Notes under the pieces: generated by a model
Database searches by the model: none
Told to the model about the DNA's origin: nothing
The model's input: the letters and a program-made list of their open reading frames with translations, nothing else
Shown: positions 25,688-34,190 of the stretch, one piece after another
Numbering within the stretch: the first letter of the stretch is position 1
Layout of the letters: every line of letters starts with the position of its first letter
Position numbers and translations under genes: made by a program
Assembly (NCBI RefSeq): GCF_014204795.1
Contig: NZ_JACHMB010000001.1
Coordinates: 12,862,501-12,926,500, forward strand
Source of the DNA: Nonomuraea jabiensis
Lineage (GTDB): Bacteria > Actinomycetota > Actinomycetes > Streptosporangiales > Streptosporangiaceae
DNA length: 64,000 bases
Reading direction: 5' to 3'

Positions 25688-26318
25688 CCCGGCCGAATGG
25701 CTGGCCCGGCGGCGCGTGGCGGAAATCCGGGAGTGGATCGGCCGCGATCGGGTGCTCGCCTATGAGCATCCGTACGGATTCATGGTGGTACGGCTGGAGC
25801 AGGCGTTCGTCCCGGGCTGGCAGATTCGCGTGCATCTGTGGCCCCCCAAAGCAGTGCAGGAAGAGCGGATGCGGAGGAACGGCACGCATCTGCAGCAGGT
25901 GCACGCGCACGGCTGGCACCTCTGGAGCGTGGTCCTGCTGGGTGCGCTGGACGAGGCGTGTTACACGATCGCCGACGAGCCGGACTCGCCGCTGGCGGCG
26001 TACTCGGTGACCAGCGACTACGGTCAGGGCTCCAGCCGCCTGCGGCTGGAGCGGGAGGGGGTCGTGGTCGAGGCGGACGGACGGCTGCGCAGGGCGCCGG
26101 ACGACGCGCCGTACCTGATCCCGGCGGGCCGTCTGCACGCCAGTCTCTCGGCCCCGGAGTCGTGGAACATGTCGCTGGTCGCGACCGAGCTGGCCGGCAA
26201 CGTGCCGTCCACCGTCGTCGCTCCCAGGTCGCTCGGCGCCGCCACGGCGAACAGGCGTGGGGAAGCGCGGGATCTGCCCGTGTTGTGGTCCCTCCTCGAC
26301 CGTGCCGCGAAGGGCTGA
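25680..26318 (+). CDS. Cupin-like hypothetical protein
   Basis: A 212-aa protein overlapping the stop of the membrane protein by 8 nt, so the two are translationally coupled. The sequence QVHAHGWHLWSVVLLGALDE followed about 60 residues later by YLIPAGRLHASL resembles cupin motifs 1 and 2 (HxH...E and PxGxxH). Preceding strands such as YGFMVVRLEQ and WQIRVHLWPP support a beta-barrel. Metal binding by these His residues is plausible. It could be a small-molecule dioxygenase or a ligand sensor for the membrane partner. No specific family is recognised. Confidence 0.6.
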   Translation: MPSPAEWLARRRVAEIREWIGRDRVLAYEHPYGFMVVRLEQAFVPGWQIRVHLWPPKAVQEERMRRNGTHLQQVHAHGWHLWSVVLLGALDEACYTIADEPDSPLAAYSVTSDYGQGSSRLRLEREGVVVEADGRLRRAPDDAPYLIPAGRLHASLSAPESWNMSLVATELAGNVPSTVVAPRSLGAATANRRGEARDLPVLWSLLDRAAKG

Positions 26319-26431
26319 GAAGAGCCCGAGGCCGGCGGCTCGGCCTTGCCCTGGTGACGGAACCCGGGTAGCCGGCCCGCGCCTCCGCGACGACGGCGGT
26401 CACGGCGGGGGTCGTCTGGCGGGCTGATCGA

Positions 26432-27520
26432 CTACCGCGAGGCCGGCGGGGCGACCGAGGCGCGTTGGATGAGCTGGGAGCGGAGGGTGTGCATGGTGCG
26501 CGCCGGCTCCGCCCCGCCCAGGATGTCGAGGAGAACCTCGGCCGCCTTGGCGCCGAGCTGGTGCACCGGCTGGGCGATCATCGTCAGCGGCGGGTCCATG
26601 ACCGCCGCCCACGCGCTGTCGTCGAACCCGATCAGCGCCACGTCCTCCGGGTAGGACAGCCCCGCCTTGCGCAGGGCGCGCAGGGAGCCGGTCATGCCGT
26701 CGGTCTCCGTGCAGAACACGGCGGTGACCCGGTCGGGGAGGGCGAGCATGCGGCCGACCTCCCCCACCACCCGCGCCTCCGTCTTGGGCCCGACCATCAC
26801 CAGCTCCGGATCGAACGGGATGTGCGCGTCGTCGAGCGCGTCGAGGTAACCCCGCAACCGCTCGCCGTCCGTCCACAGGTTGCGCGAGGCCGCCGCCAGC
26901 AGCTCGCGCCTGGTCGACGGCGGCTGCGCCACCGGCGGCCCCCACACGAACCCGATGCGCCGGTGACCGGCCGCGATGAGCACCTCGACCGCCTCGCGGG
27001 CCGCTTCGCGGTTGTCGATGACGACCGCGTCGAGGTCGAGGGCGGCCACCGCGCGGTCGACGAGCACGACGGGGATGCCCCGGTCCATGGCCGCCCTGAT
27101 GTGGGCGACCTGGTCGCGGTCGAGCGCGGCCGAGGCGACGACGACGCCGTCGACCCGCTTGTCGATGAGCACGTTGGTGGCCGCGATCTCCTCCTGCAGG
27201 TTCTCGTACGTGCTCAGCACGATCACGTCGAACCCCCGCGCCCGCGCGCTGTCGGAGATCCCCCGCAGCAACCCCGCGAAGAACGGGTTGCCGATGTCGG
27301 CCACGATCACGCCCAGGGTGTGGCTCACGCCCGTCGACATGCTGCGCGCGAGCGCGTTGGCGCGGTAGCCGAGCTTCTCGGCCGCCGCGAGCACCCGCGC
27401 GCGCAGCTCCGGGCTGACGTATCCGTAGCCGCCGAGCGTACGGGCCGCCGTGGCGCGGCCCACGCCGGCCTCGGCCGCGACCTCGGAGATCGTCGGCCCC
27501 TGGCCACGGTCAGCTGGCAT
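26432..27520 (-). CDS. LacI-family repressor of the fructosamine module
   Basis: A 362-aa LacI/GalR regulator. The HTH is TISEVAAEAGVGRATAARTLGG with the hinge helix ALARSMSTG. The periplasmic-binding-protein-like core has HTLGVIVADIGNPFFAGLLRG, DGVVVASAALDRDQ and IGFDDSAWAAVMDPPLTMIAQP. It is the last gene downstream of frlB-like and frlD-like genes in the same direction, 30 nt after the kinase. Two palindromic sites in the divergent promoter region (29458 and 29560) are its likely operators, with a fructosamine or its phosphate as likely inducer. Confidence 0.88.
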   Translation of the reverse strand: MPADRGQGPTISEVAAEAGVGRATAARTLGGYGYVSPELRARVLAAAEKLGYRANALARSMSTGVSHTLGVIVADIGNPFFAGLLRGISDSARARGFDVIVLSTYENLQEEIAATNVLIDKRVDGVVVASAALDRDQVAHIRAAMDRGIPVVLVDRAVAALDLDAVVIDNREAAREAVEVLIAAGHRRIGFVWGPPVAQPPSTRRELLAAASRNLWTDGERLRGYLDALDDAHIPFDPELVMVGPKTEARVVGEVGRMLALPDRVTAVFCTETDGMTGSLRALRKAGLSYPEDVALIGFDDSAWAAVMDPPLTMIAQPVHQLGAKAAEVLLDILGGAEPARTMHTLRSQLIQRASVAPPASR

Positions 27521-27550
27521 GGATCCCTTCCCCCGTTCCTGATCGGCCCA

Positions 27551-28411
27551 TCACATCGTAGTCAGCCGGCCGCGGCCGAAGGCGCCCTCGACGAAGCACT
27601 GGTCGCGGGCCGATTCCGCCCCCAGGGCCAGCGCCCGCGCGATCGGGCCGAGCCCCGGCCGGTCCCCGGAGGTCCAGCCGTCACGCAGCAGCGAGACGGC
27701 GAACCCGGCGAGGAAGGCGTCGCCGCAGCCCATCGTGTCGACGATGCCGTCGGCGCGCTGCGCGGGAGCGCTCACCAGGGCGTGGCCGTCGTGGGCGATG
27801 GCGCCGTCCACGCCGCGCGTGCCGACCGCGAGCCGGGCGCCCCGCCGTACCGCCTCGGCCAGCAGGTCGCCGGTGGCGGCCGCGTCGAGGTCGGAGCAGG
27901 ACAGCAGCACGAGGTCGGCGTGCGGGCAGACGCGGTCGAGGTAGGCCGGGCTGCGGTACTCCGCCTCGCTGGACAGGTCGAAGCTGACCAGCGTGCGGAG
28001 CCCGGCCAGCTTCGGCAGCTCGGGCTCGCTGCGGGAGTAGACGCTCGAATGCACGAGGTCGAAGCCGCCCACGTAGCCGAGCAGGCCGTCGTCGAGCACA
28101 AGAGGCTCGCGTACGGTGACGCCGCCGCCGTTCCAGCCGAGGAAGACGCGGTCGCCGTCGTCGACCCGCAGGTGCGAGACGCCGCTCTCGCCCTCCCGTA
28201 CGACGCAGGCCTCGATCGAGACCCCCTCCGCGGCGATCGACTCCCGCAGGAAGCCCCCGAGCGAGTCGTCGCCGAAGACGCCCAGGTAGGCCGACTCGAG
28301 GCCGAGGCGGCGGGCGTAGACGGCGACGTTGACGCTGTTGCCGCCGGGGTAGTCGACGCCGCGGTCGATGAACCGGTCGACGATGTTGTCGCCGAAGCCG
28401 AGCACTCGCAT
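27551..28411 (-). CDS. frlD: PfkB-family kinase, fructoselysine 6-kinase (FrlD)-like
   Basis: A 286-aa ribokinase-fold sugar kinase. The N-terminal MRVLGFGDNIVDRFIDRG and GGNSVNVAVYARRLG are typical of FrlD. The catalytic anion-hole motif is DTMGCGDAFLAGFAVSLL (Asp base in GCGD). It would phosphorylate an Amadori compound such as fructoselysine at C6. It lies 7 nt downstream of the FrlB-like deglycase gene, matching kinase plus deglycase. The substrate amino acid cannot be told from sequence. Confidence 0.78.
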   Translation of the reverse strand: MRVLGFGDNIVDRFIDRGVDYPGGNSVNVAVYARRLGLESAYLGVFGDDSLGGFLRESIAAEGVSIEACVVREGESGVSHLRVDDGDRVFLGWNGGGVTVREPLVLDDGLLGYVGGFDLVHSSVYSRSEPELPKLAGLRTLVSFDLSSEAEYRSPAYLDRVCPHADLVLLSCSDLDAAATGDLLAEAVRRGARLAVGTRGVDGAIAHDGHALVSAPAQRADGIVDTMGCGDAFLAGFAVSLLRDGWTSGDRPGLGPIARALALGAESARDQCFVEGAFGRGRLTTM

Positions 28412-28418
28412 GCGGGCC

Positions 28419-29420
28419 TCAGTAGTCCATGACGCGGTAGTAGCGGCGCAGGTCGAGGGAGTGGTCCCGGACCCGCTCCAGGTGCTTGCTGACGCGGCTC
28501 ATCACGGTGTCGAGCACGAGCGGCGCGAGCAGGCCGCGGAACTCGGGGCTGATCCCGGTGAGCGGGTAGTCGCGGGTGTCGAAGACGGTGACGTCCTTGG
28601 AGACGCGCCGGGCGAACGCCTCGGCGCGGTCGGTGAGCGGGCGCGTCTCGTCCTCGCCCTGGAAGATGATCACGCTGGTGTCCTCTTCGAGCAGCTCGAG
28701 CGAGCCGTGGAAGAACTCCGCGCTGTGCACCCTGGTCGTGCGCAGCCACTGCATCTCCTCGAGGATGCACATGGAGTAGAGGTACGTGAACCCCCAGAGG
28801 TTCCCGCCGCCGACGAGGAAGTGGTAGTCGCTGTCCTTGTGGGCCTCGGCGAACGCGGCGGCCACCGGCTCGGCCTGCTTGGCGACCTCGACGAGGATCC
28901 CCGGGACGCCCTCGAACTCGGCGGCGAACTTCTCGTACCCGTCGAACTCGCCCCGGCGGGCGAGCAGCCGGGTCATGAACAGCAGCAGCTGCATGTCGAA
29001 GGGCCAGGTCTTGGGCTGCGAGACGAGCGCCGCGTCCACCTTCGTGGCCACGGGCGAGTCGGGGTGGCCGGTGAAGGAGACCGTGAAGGCGCCCTTGGAC
29101 TTGCAGTACTCGATCGCGCGGATGGTGTCGTCGGTGGTGCCGGAGACCGAGGTGAAGATCGCCACGGTGTCCTCGCCCAGGCGGGCGTCACCGGAGACGA
29201 TCAGCTCGGCGGCGATCGCGGCGCGCACGTCGAGCGTCGAGCTGCGCCGGGCCAGGTGCTCGTAAGGCCACATCTGGGCGTAGGTGCCGCCGGCGCCGAC
29301 GAGGAGCACGTGCTTGAACCCCTCGTCCACGAGCCGGTCGACCAGCTCCTCGATCCGTGGGCGCAGGCCCACCGCGCTCGTCACCTGGGAGAGAAATTCC
29401 GGCTCGTTGAACCCGAGCAT
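28419..29420 (-). CDS. frlB: SIS-domain deglycase, fructoselysine-6-phosphate deglycase (FrlB)-like
   Basis: A 333-aa protein with two SIS domains. VLLVGAGGTYAQMWPYEHLA and TVAIFTSVSGTTDDTIRAIEYC are the sugar-phosphate-binding loops of the first. The second contains VHSAEFFHGSLELLEED, the Glu/His-bearing loop characteristic of FrlB/FraB deglycases rather than GlmS. The enzyme would cleave phosphorylated Amadori products to glucose 6-phosphate and the free amine or amino acid. It is the first gene of the leftward operon and divergent from the ABC importer. Confidence 0.82.
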   Translation of the reverse strand: MLGFNEPEFLSQVTSAVGLRPRIEELVDRLVDEGFKHVLLVGAGGTYAQMWPYEHLARRSSTLDVRAAIAAELIVSGDARLGEDTVAIFTSVSGTTDDTIRAIEYCKSKGAFTVSFTGHPDSPVATKVDAALVSQPKTWPFDMQLLLFMTRLLARRGEFDGYEKFAAEFEGVPGILVEVAKQAEPVAAAFAEAHKDSDYHFLVGGGNLWGFTYLYSMCILEEMQWLRTTRVHSAEFFHGSLELLEEDTSVIIFQGEDETRPLTDRAEAFARRVSKDVTVFDTRDYPLTGISPEFRGLLAPLVLDTVMSRVSKHLERVRDHSLDLRRYYRVMDY

Positions 29421-29457
29421 CTTCGCATCCTTTCCGGGAAATGACGCGGAACCGACC

Positions 29458-29471
29458 TGATACCGGTATCA
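29458..29471. promoter_or_regulatory. LacI-type operator O1 of the fructosamine module
   Basis: TGATACCGGTATCA is a perfect 14-bp palindrome with the central CG typical of LacI-family operators. It lies 38 nt upstream of the deglycase start. A consensus-like TTGACA at 29485-29490 is nearby. Confidence 0.8.
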
Positions 29472-29559
29472 CGCGGCAGTCACGTTGACACAGAAGTCCT
29501 GGATCCGTCAAACAACCAGCCACTTCAGGATGACGAGAAAAGATCTTGGCACCTGGGGC

Positions 29560-29573
29560 TGGTACCGGTATCA
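29560..29573. promoter_or_regulatory. LacI-type operator O2 of the fructosamine module
   Basis: TGGTACCGGTATCA matches O1 at 13 of 14 positions. It lies 102 bp from O1 centre to centre and 58 nt upstream of the importer gene start. Paired sites at this distance would allow looping or independent control of the two divergent operons. Confidence 0.8.
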
Positions 29574-29630
29574 GATGCGCTGTAAGGTCGGCCAACACCA
29601 AAAGGCGTTCCTGAAAGAGAAAGGATGCCC

Positions 29631-30944
29631 ATGCGCCCTCGCGCACTGCCGACGTTCGCGGCACTCCTCGGGACACTCACGCTGGCCGCCTGCTCGGGCG
29701 GCCGGCCCGCGCCGGCCCCGGCGGCCGACGCCGCCGCCACGCCGGAGTTCTCCGGCACGCTGAGCATCCTCACCAAGTTCGCCGGCGACCCGACGGGTCC
29801 CTACTTCGAGAACCTCGCGGCCGAGTACCAGAAGAAGCACCCGCAGGTGAAGGTCGAGCTGATCCAGGAGACCGACCAGAGCGTCAAGGACAAGCTCAAG
29901 ACGCTCACGGCCTCGGACGCTCTGCCCGACGTCTACTTCACCTGGACCGGCAACTGGGCGGACAACTACATCCGCGGCGGCCGCGCCGCCGACCTCACCA
30001 AGGTGATCGGGCCGGACACGGAGTGGGGCAGGACGTTCAGCCCCGGCTCGCTGGCCGCCTTCGCCCGCGACGGCAAGAACTACGGGATCCCGCTGTACGG
30101 CAACGGCAAGTTCATGGGCTACAGCAAGAGCGCCTTCGCCAAGGCCGGGGTCGAGGTGCCGAAGACGTTCGAGGACCTCGTCGCCGCCTGCGGCCCGCTG
30201 CGCAAGGCCGGGTACGAGCCCGTCGCCTTCGGCAACAAGGACGGCTGGCCCGCCCTGCACTACCTGCAGCAGCTGTTCGCCTACAACGTGCCGGACGCCG
30301 TGCTCCAGGCCGACTTCGTCCCGGCCACGGCCAAGCTCGACAACCCGGGCTACGTCACCGCGCTCAACCAGTTCAAGACGCTGGTCGACCAGTGCACCGA
30401 CACGAAGAGCGGCACGAACGGCGTGCTCTACTCCTCGGCGCAGGAGGCCTTCGCCAACGGCAAGGCCGCCATGTACTACCAGGAGATCCTGGAGTTCGAC
30501 AACGCGACGTCGGGCAAGCTCAAGCCCGCGGACTTCGGCATCTTCCAGCTCCCGGTCCCGGCTGACCACCCCGGCGACCCGGCGGTGCTGGAGGGCTCGC
30601 CCGAGGGCTACCTGATCAACGCCAAGTCGCCCAGGATCGCCCTGGCCGTCGACTTCATGAAGTTCGCCACGAGCGCGCAGAGCGCCAGGACGCTGTCCGC
30701 GCCGCCGTACGGGCAGCCCAGCACGGTCGTCGGCGCGGTCACGCCGGAGACCTCCAGCAAGGCCGTCTACGAGGGCGTCCAGCTCGTCAACAAGGCGCCG
30801 AAGCTGGCCATCTGGCTCGACATGGTCACCGTGCCCGAGGTGGCCGACGCGTGGCTGGCCGGCGGCGAGGCGATCGTCAGCGGTGGCAAGACCGCCGAGC
30901 AGGTGCTCGAAAGCGTGCGCCAGGCCTCGGCCGAAGCCAAGTAG
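29631..30944 (+). CDS. ABC transporter substrate-binding lipoprotein (family 1, CUT1)
   Basis: A 437-aa family 1 extracellular solute-binding protein. A signal peptide ends with lipobox LAAC (TLTLAACSGG). The mature part has FSGTLSILTKFAGDPTGPYFE and many aromatic residues typical of sugar binding (for example VYFTWTGNWADNYI). ATG 29631 is preferred because AAGGA lies 5 nt upstream; ATG 29625 is in frame. It heads the rightward importer operon. The neighbouring FrlB/FrlD genes suggest it binds fructosamines. The ATPase is not encoded here and is probably a shared MsiK-type subunit. Confidence 0.9.
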   Translation: MRPRALPTFAALLGTLTLAACSGGRPAPAPAADAAATPEFSGTLSILTKFAGDPTGPYFENLAAEYQKKHPQVKVELIQETDQSVKDKLKTLTASDALPDVYFTWTGNWADNYIRGGRAADLTKVIGPDTEWGRTFSPGSLAAFARDGKNYGIPLYGNGKFMGYSKSAFAKAGVEVPKTFEDLVAACGPLRKAGYEPVAFGNKDGWPALHYLQQLFAYNVPDAVLQADFVPATAKLDNPGYVTALNQFKTLVDQCTDTKSGTNGVLYSSAQEAFANGKAAMYYQEILEFDNATSGKLKPADFGIFQLPVPADHPGDPAVLEGSPEGYLINAKSPRIALAVDFMKFATSAQSARTLSAPPYGQPSTVVGAVTPETSSKAVYEGVQLVNKAPKLAIWLDMVTVPEVADAWLAGGEAIVSGGKTAEQVLESVRQASAEAK

Positions 30945-30955
30945 GGAGTCCGCAC

Positions 30956-31831
30956 GTGCGCGCCACGCTCAGGCTCGTATGGGTCCTGCCCGCCCTCGTG
31001 CTGGTCGGAGTGTTCGTCTACCTGCCGCTCGTGCAGAACCTGCAGTTCAGCACGCTCAAGTGGGACATCTACAGCGGCAGCCAGGAATACGTCGGGCTCG
31101 ACAACTACGCCAAGCTCGTCGACGACCCGGTGTTCTGGTCGTCGCTGGGCAACAACGCGCTGTACGCGGTGGTCTCCATCGTGTTCCAGGTGTTCGGCGC
31201 GCTCCTGCTCGCCGCGCTCATCGAGAGCATCGGCAGCGAGCGCTGGCGGCGCGGCCTGCGCGCGGTCTACTTCATCCCCTCGGCGATCTCGCTGACCGTC
31301 GCGGGGCTGCTGTTCTACTTCGTGTACGAGCCGAACCTGGGCCCGCTCAACCACGCGCTCAAGGCCGTCGGCCTGGGCCAGTTCGCCCAGGCGTGGCTGG
31401 GCCAGGAGAGCACGGCCATGTCGGCGATCATCGCGATGAGCCAGTGGCAGGGCTTCGGCTACTCCACGCTGCTGTTCGCGGTCGCGATCCAGCGCATCCC
31501 CTCGGAGATCTACGGCGCCGCCGCCATCGACGGCGTCGGCCCGATCCGCCGGTTCGTCCACGTGACGGTGCCGCTCGTGCGCGAGATGACCGGGCTCATG
31601 GCGATCGTCACCATCTCGGGCGCGTTCCAGGTGTTCAACGAGGTCATGGTGATGACCGCCGGCGGGCCGAACAACTCGACGCAGGTGCTGGGCACCTGGC
31701 TGTACCGCAGCGGGTTCGTCCGCAACAACTTCGGCTACGCCGCCGCGGTCGCGACCGTCCTGTTCGTGATCACGCTCGGCATCGCGGTGGCACAGCTGTG
31801 GGTCACCCGCAGGAGAAGGGTGGAATGGTGA
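30956..31831 (+). CDS. ABC sugar transporter permease (MalF-like)
   Basis: A 291-aa membrane protein with about six TM helices starting at GTG 30956 (AGGGAG 7 nt upstream). The cytoplasmic EAA loop that contacts the ATPase is YGAAAIDGVGPIRRFVHVTVPL. The N-terminal LRLVWVLPALVLVGVFVYLPL is typical of CUT1 MalF-type permeases. It lies 11 nt after the binding-protein gene and overlaps the next permease by 7 nt. Confidence 0.9.
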   Translation: MRATLRLVWVLPALVLVGVFVYLPLVQNLQFSTLKWDIYSGSQEYVGLDNYAKLVDDPVFWSSLGNNALYAVVSIVFQVFGALLLAALIESIGSERWRRGLRAVYFIPSAISLTVAGLLFYFVYEPNLGPLNHALKAVGLGQFAQAWLGQESTAMSAIIAMSQWQGFGYSTLLFAVAIQRIPSEIYGAAAIDGVGPIRRFVHVTVPLVREMTGLMAIVTISGAFQVFNEVMVMTAGGPNNSTQVLGTWLYRSGFVRNNFGYAAAVATVLFVITLGIAVAQLWVTRRRRVEW

Positions 31832-32661
31832 CGCGCCTGAGCTTCCTCGCGGTGATCGCCCGCGTCTTCATGTGGGCCTTCCTGCTGGCCCTCGCGGTCG
31901 TCGTGGTCTATCCGCTGCTGTGGATGACCCTCAACGGGTTCAAGACCAACGCCGAGCTGTTCGGCGACCCGTTCGCGCTGCCCCTGCACTGGAGCTTCGA
32001 GAACTACCAGAAGGCGTGGAACCGCGGCGTCAGCGACTACCTGACCACCAGCGTGCTGGTCACGCTGACCTCGACAGTCGCCACGGTGTTCGTCAGCGCG
32101 TGGGCCGCCTACGGCCTCACCCGCGTGAACGTCCCGCTCAACCGGACGCTCACGGCGGCGATCCTCGGCGGGCTCATGCTCGCCCCCACCGTGGCGCTCG
32201 TGCCGCTGGTGAAGATGTTCCAGGCGATGGGGCTGTACAACACGTTCTGGGCGCTGCTCATCCTCTACACCGCCTTCCGCGTCCCGTTCACGACCTTCCT
32301 CATCCGGGCGTACATGATCGACCTGCCCCGCGAGGTGGACGAGGCGGCCGAGATGGACGGCGCGGGCCGGTGGACGGCGTTCTGGCGGATCATCCTGCCG
32401 ATGTGCAAGCCGATCCTGACCTCGACGGTGCTGCTGCACATCCTCTTCACCTGGAACGAGTACCTCTTCGCGATGATCTTCACCAGCGGCACCGGCGTGC
32501 AGACCCTCCCCGTGGGCCTGACCAGCCTGATGAGCAAGCACGGCACCGAGTACCCGGTCGTCTTCGCCGGGATGGTGATCGCGGCGCTGCCCGTGGTCCT
32601 GCTGTTCTTCCTGGGCCAGCGCTACATCGTCAAGGGTCTCGCTGACGGGGTCGGCAAGTAG
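31825..32661 (+). CDS. ABC sugar transporter permease (MalG-like)
   Basis: A 278-aa membrane protein with about six TM helices. Its ATG at 31825 overlaps the stop of the first permease, indicating translational coupling (AGGAGAAGG upstream). The EAA loop is VDEAAEMDGAGRWTAFWRIILP. The N-terminal VYPLLWMTLNGFKTNAELF is typical of MalG-type partners. Together with 30956-31831 it forms the importer channel; no ATPase gene follows. Confidence 0.9.
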   Translation: MVTRLSFLAVIARVFMWAFLLALAVVVVYPLLWMTLNGFKTNAELFGDPFALPLHWSFENYQKAWNRGVSDYLTTSVLVTLTSTVATVFVSAWAAYGLTRVNVPLNRTLTAAILGGLMLAPTVALVPLVKMFQAMGLYNTFWALLILYTAFRVPFTTFLIRAYMIDLPREVDEAAEMDGAGRWTAFWRIILPMCKPILTSTVLLHILFTWNEYLFAMIFTSGTGVQTLPVGLTSLMSKHGTEYPVVFAGMVIAALPVVLLFFLGQRYIVKGLADGVGK

Positions 32662-32668
32662 GCACAGG

Positions 32669-33694
32669 TCAGGCAGCGGCCGTCCAGCCGAGCAGCCGCT
32701 CCAGCGGCCAGGTGTTGACGACGCGGTCGGCCTCGATGCCGCACCGCGCGGCCCGTTCGCAGCCGTAGTGCTGCCAGTCGAGCTGCCCGGGCGCGTGGGC
32801 GTCGGAGTCGATCGCGAACACGCACCCCATCTCGTACGCCAGCCGCATCAGCCTCTTGGGCGGGTCGAGCCGGTCCGGCCGGGAGTTGACCTCCACCGCG
32901 ACCCCGAACCGCCGGCAGGCCTCGAAGACCAGCTCGGCGTCGAACGACGACTCCGGGCGGCGCTCGCCGCGCCTGCCGCCGGCCCTGACCACCCGCCCCG
33001 TGCAGTGGCCGAGCACGTCCACCAGGGGGTTGGCGATGGCGGTGACCATCCGGCGGGTCATCTCGTCGCCGTCCATGCGGAGCTTGGAGTGCACGCTGGC
33101 CACCACCACGTCCAGCCGCTCCAGCAGCTCGGGTGACTGGTCGAGGGAGCCGTCGGTGTTGATGTCCACCTCGATGCCGGTCAGGATCCGGAACGGGGCC
33201 AGCCGCTCGTTCAGCTCGGCCACCACGTCGAGCTGGCGTTCCAGGCGCTCGGCCGAGAGGCCCTTGGCCACGGTCAGGCGGGGCGAGTGGTCGGTCAGCG
33301 CCAGGTAGTCGTGGCCGAGCCCGCGGGCCGCCTCGGCCATCTCCTCGATCGGCGAGCCGCCGTCCGACCAGTCGGAGTGGCTGTGCAGGTCGCCCTTCAA
33401 CGCGCCGCGCAGCGCCTCCGTCTCTGCGTCGAGCTGCACCCCGTCGGTCGCCCGCAAGCGCCGCAAATACGTAGGAACCTGCCCATCGAGGCTTTCGTTG
33501 ACCACAAGGGCGGTGACCTTCCCGATGCCGGGCAGGTCGCCGAGACCGCCGGTGCGGGCCAGCCGCACGAGCTCGTCCCTGGGCAGGTCGGCGACGACCT
33601 GGGCGGCGCGACGGAAGGCACGTACGCGGTACGTGGGCTCTCCGGCGCGCTCCAGCAGGAAGGCGATCTCGCGCAGGGCCTCAACCGGTTCCAT
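32669..33694 (-). CDS. PHP-domain phosphoesterase with N-terminal helix-hairpin-helix (PolX-C-like)
   Basis: A 341-aa protein. The N-terminal third resembles the DNA polymerase beta-type 8-kDa/HhH region (LERAGEPTYRVRAFRRAAQ; GDLPGIGKVTALVV). The PHP domain has metal-ligand motifs GDLHSHSDWSDGG, ALTDHSPR, GIEVDIN, ASVHS, LGHCTGR and DSDAH. No polymerase palm is present, so it is a PolX-like nuclease/phosphoesterase without polymerase. Start ATG 33694 (MEPVEALREIAFLLERAG) agrees with homologues; ATG 33706 is possible. It probably acts in DNA repair, but the substrate is unproven. Convergent with the permease gene. Confidence 0.83.
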   Translation of the reverse strand: MEPVEALREIAFLLERAGEPTYRVRAFRRAAQVVADLPRDELVRLARTGGLGDLPGIGKVTALVVNESLDGQVPTYLRRLRATDGVQLDAETEALRGALKGDLHSHSDWSDGGSPIEEMAEAARGLGHDYLALTDHSPRLTVAKGLSAERLERQLDVVAELNERLAPFRILTGIEVDINTDGSLDQSPELLERLDVVVASVHSKLRMDGDEMTRRMVTAIANPLVDVLGHCTGRVVRAGGRRGERRPESSFDAELVFEACRRFGVAVEVNSRPDRLDPPKRLMRLAYEMGCVFAIDSDAHAPGQLDWQHYGCERAARCGIEADRVVNTWPLERLLGWTAAA

Positions 33695-33785
33695 GTGAGC
33701 GAACATACCTCGGGGCCATGACTACAGGATTGAACGGGGACGAGGGCCGCCGATAGGCTGAGCGGCCCATGAAAGCAGGATCTTG

Positions 33786-34187
33786 ATGGCACAACCTCCG
33801 AAAACCCACCCCACGCCACCGCCGCCCGCGCGCAAGGCGTCCAAGGCCATCCCGCTGACCATTCTCGGTGTTCTGTCCGTCATGCTGGTCGGGTACTGCG
33901 CGGCCACCCAGGATGACGACGACGTCACCGCGGACTGCGTCGTGCAGCTGGACGACGGCACGTACGAGATCGTCGACGACGACTACTGCGACGATGACGA
34001 CAACGGCTCGTACCACTACTACGGCGGTTCGCGCGGGGCGTACATGTGGTACTACGGGGGCACCAGGTCGGGCAACAAGGTGCACGGCGGCACCACGTAC
34101 CGGCCCTCTGACGTGAACATCAGCTCCCGCGGCGGGAAAGAGATCCAGCGGGGCGGCTTCGGCAACCACTGGGGTGGCGGGAGCTGA
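33786..34187 (+). CDS. Small membrane/secreted protein, YgiB-like partner of the glutathionylspermidine synthase-like gene
   Basis: A 133-aa protein. After a Pro-rich cytoplasmic start comes one TM or signal-anchor helix (AIPLTILGVLSVMLVGYC). An acidic, Cys-containing segment (TQDDDDVTADCVVQLDDG; DDDYCDDDDN) is followed by a Gly/Tyr-rich tail (YHYYGGSRGAYMWYYGG; GNHWGGGS). The acidic/Gly-Tyr-rich layout recalls YgiB (DUF1190), encoded beside YgiC in enterobacteria. It lies 3 nt before the YgiC-like gene here. Function is unknown; an envelope role is likely. Confidence 0.65.
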   Translation: MAQPPKTHPTPPPPARKASKAIPLTILGVLSVMLVGYCAATQDDDDVTADCVVQLDDGTYEIVDDDYCDDDDNGSYHYYGGSRGAYMWYYGGTRSGNKVHGGTTYRPSDVNISSRGGKEIQRGGFGNHWGGGS

Positions 34188-34190
34188 CAG

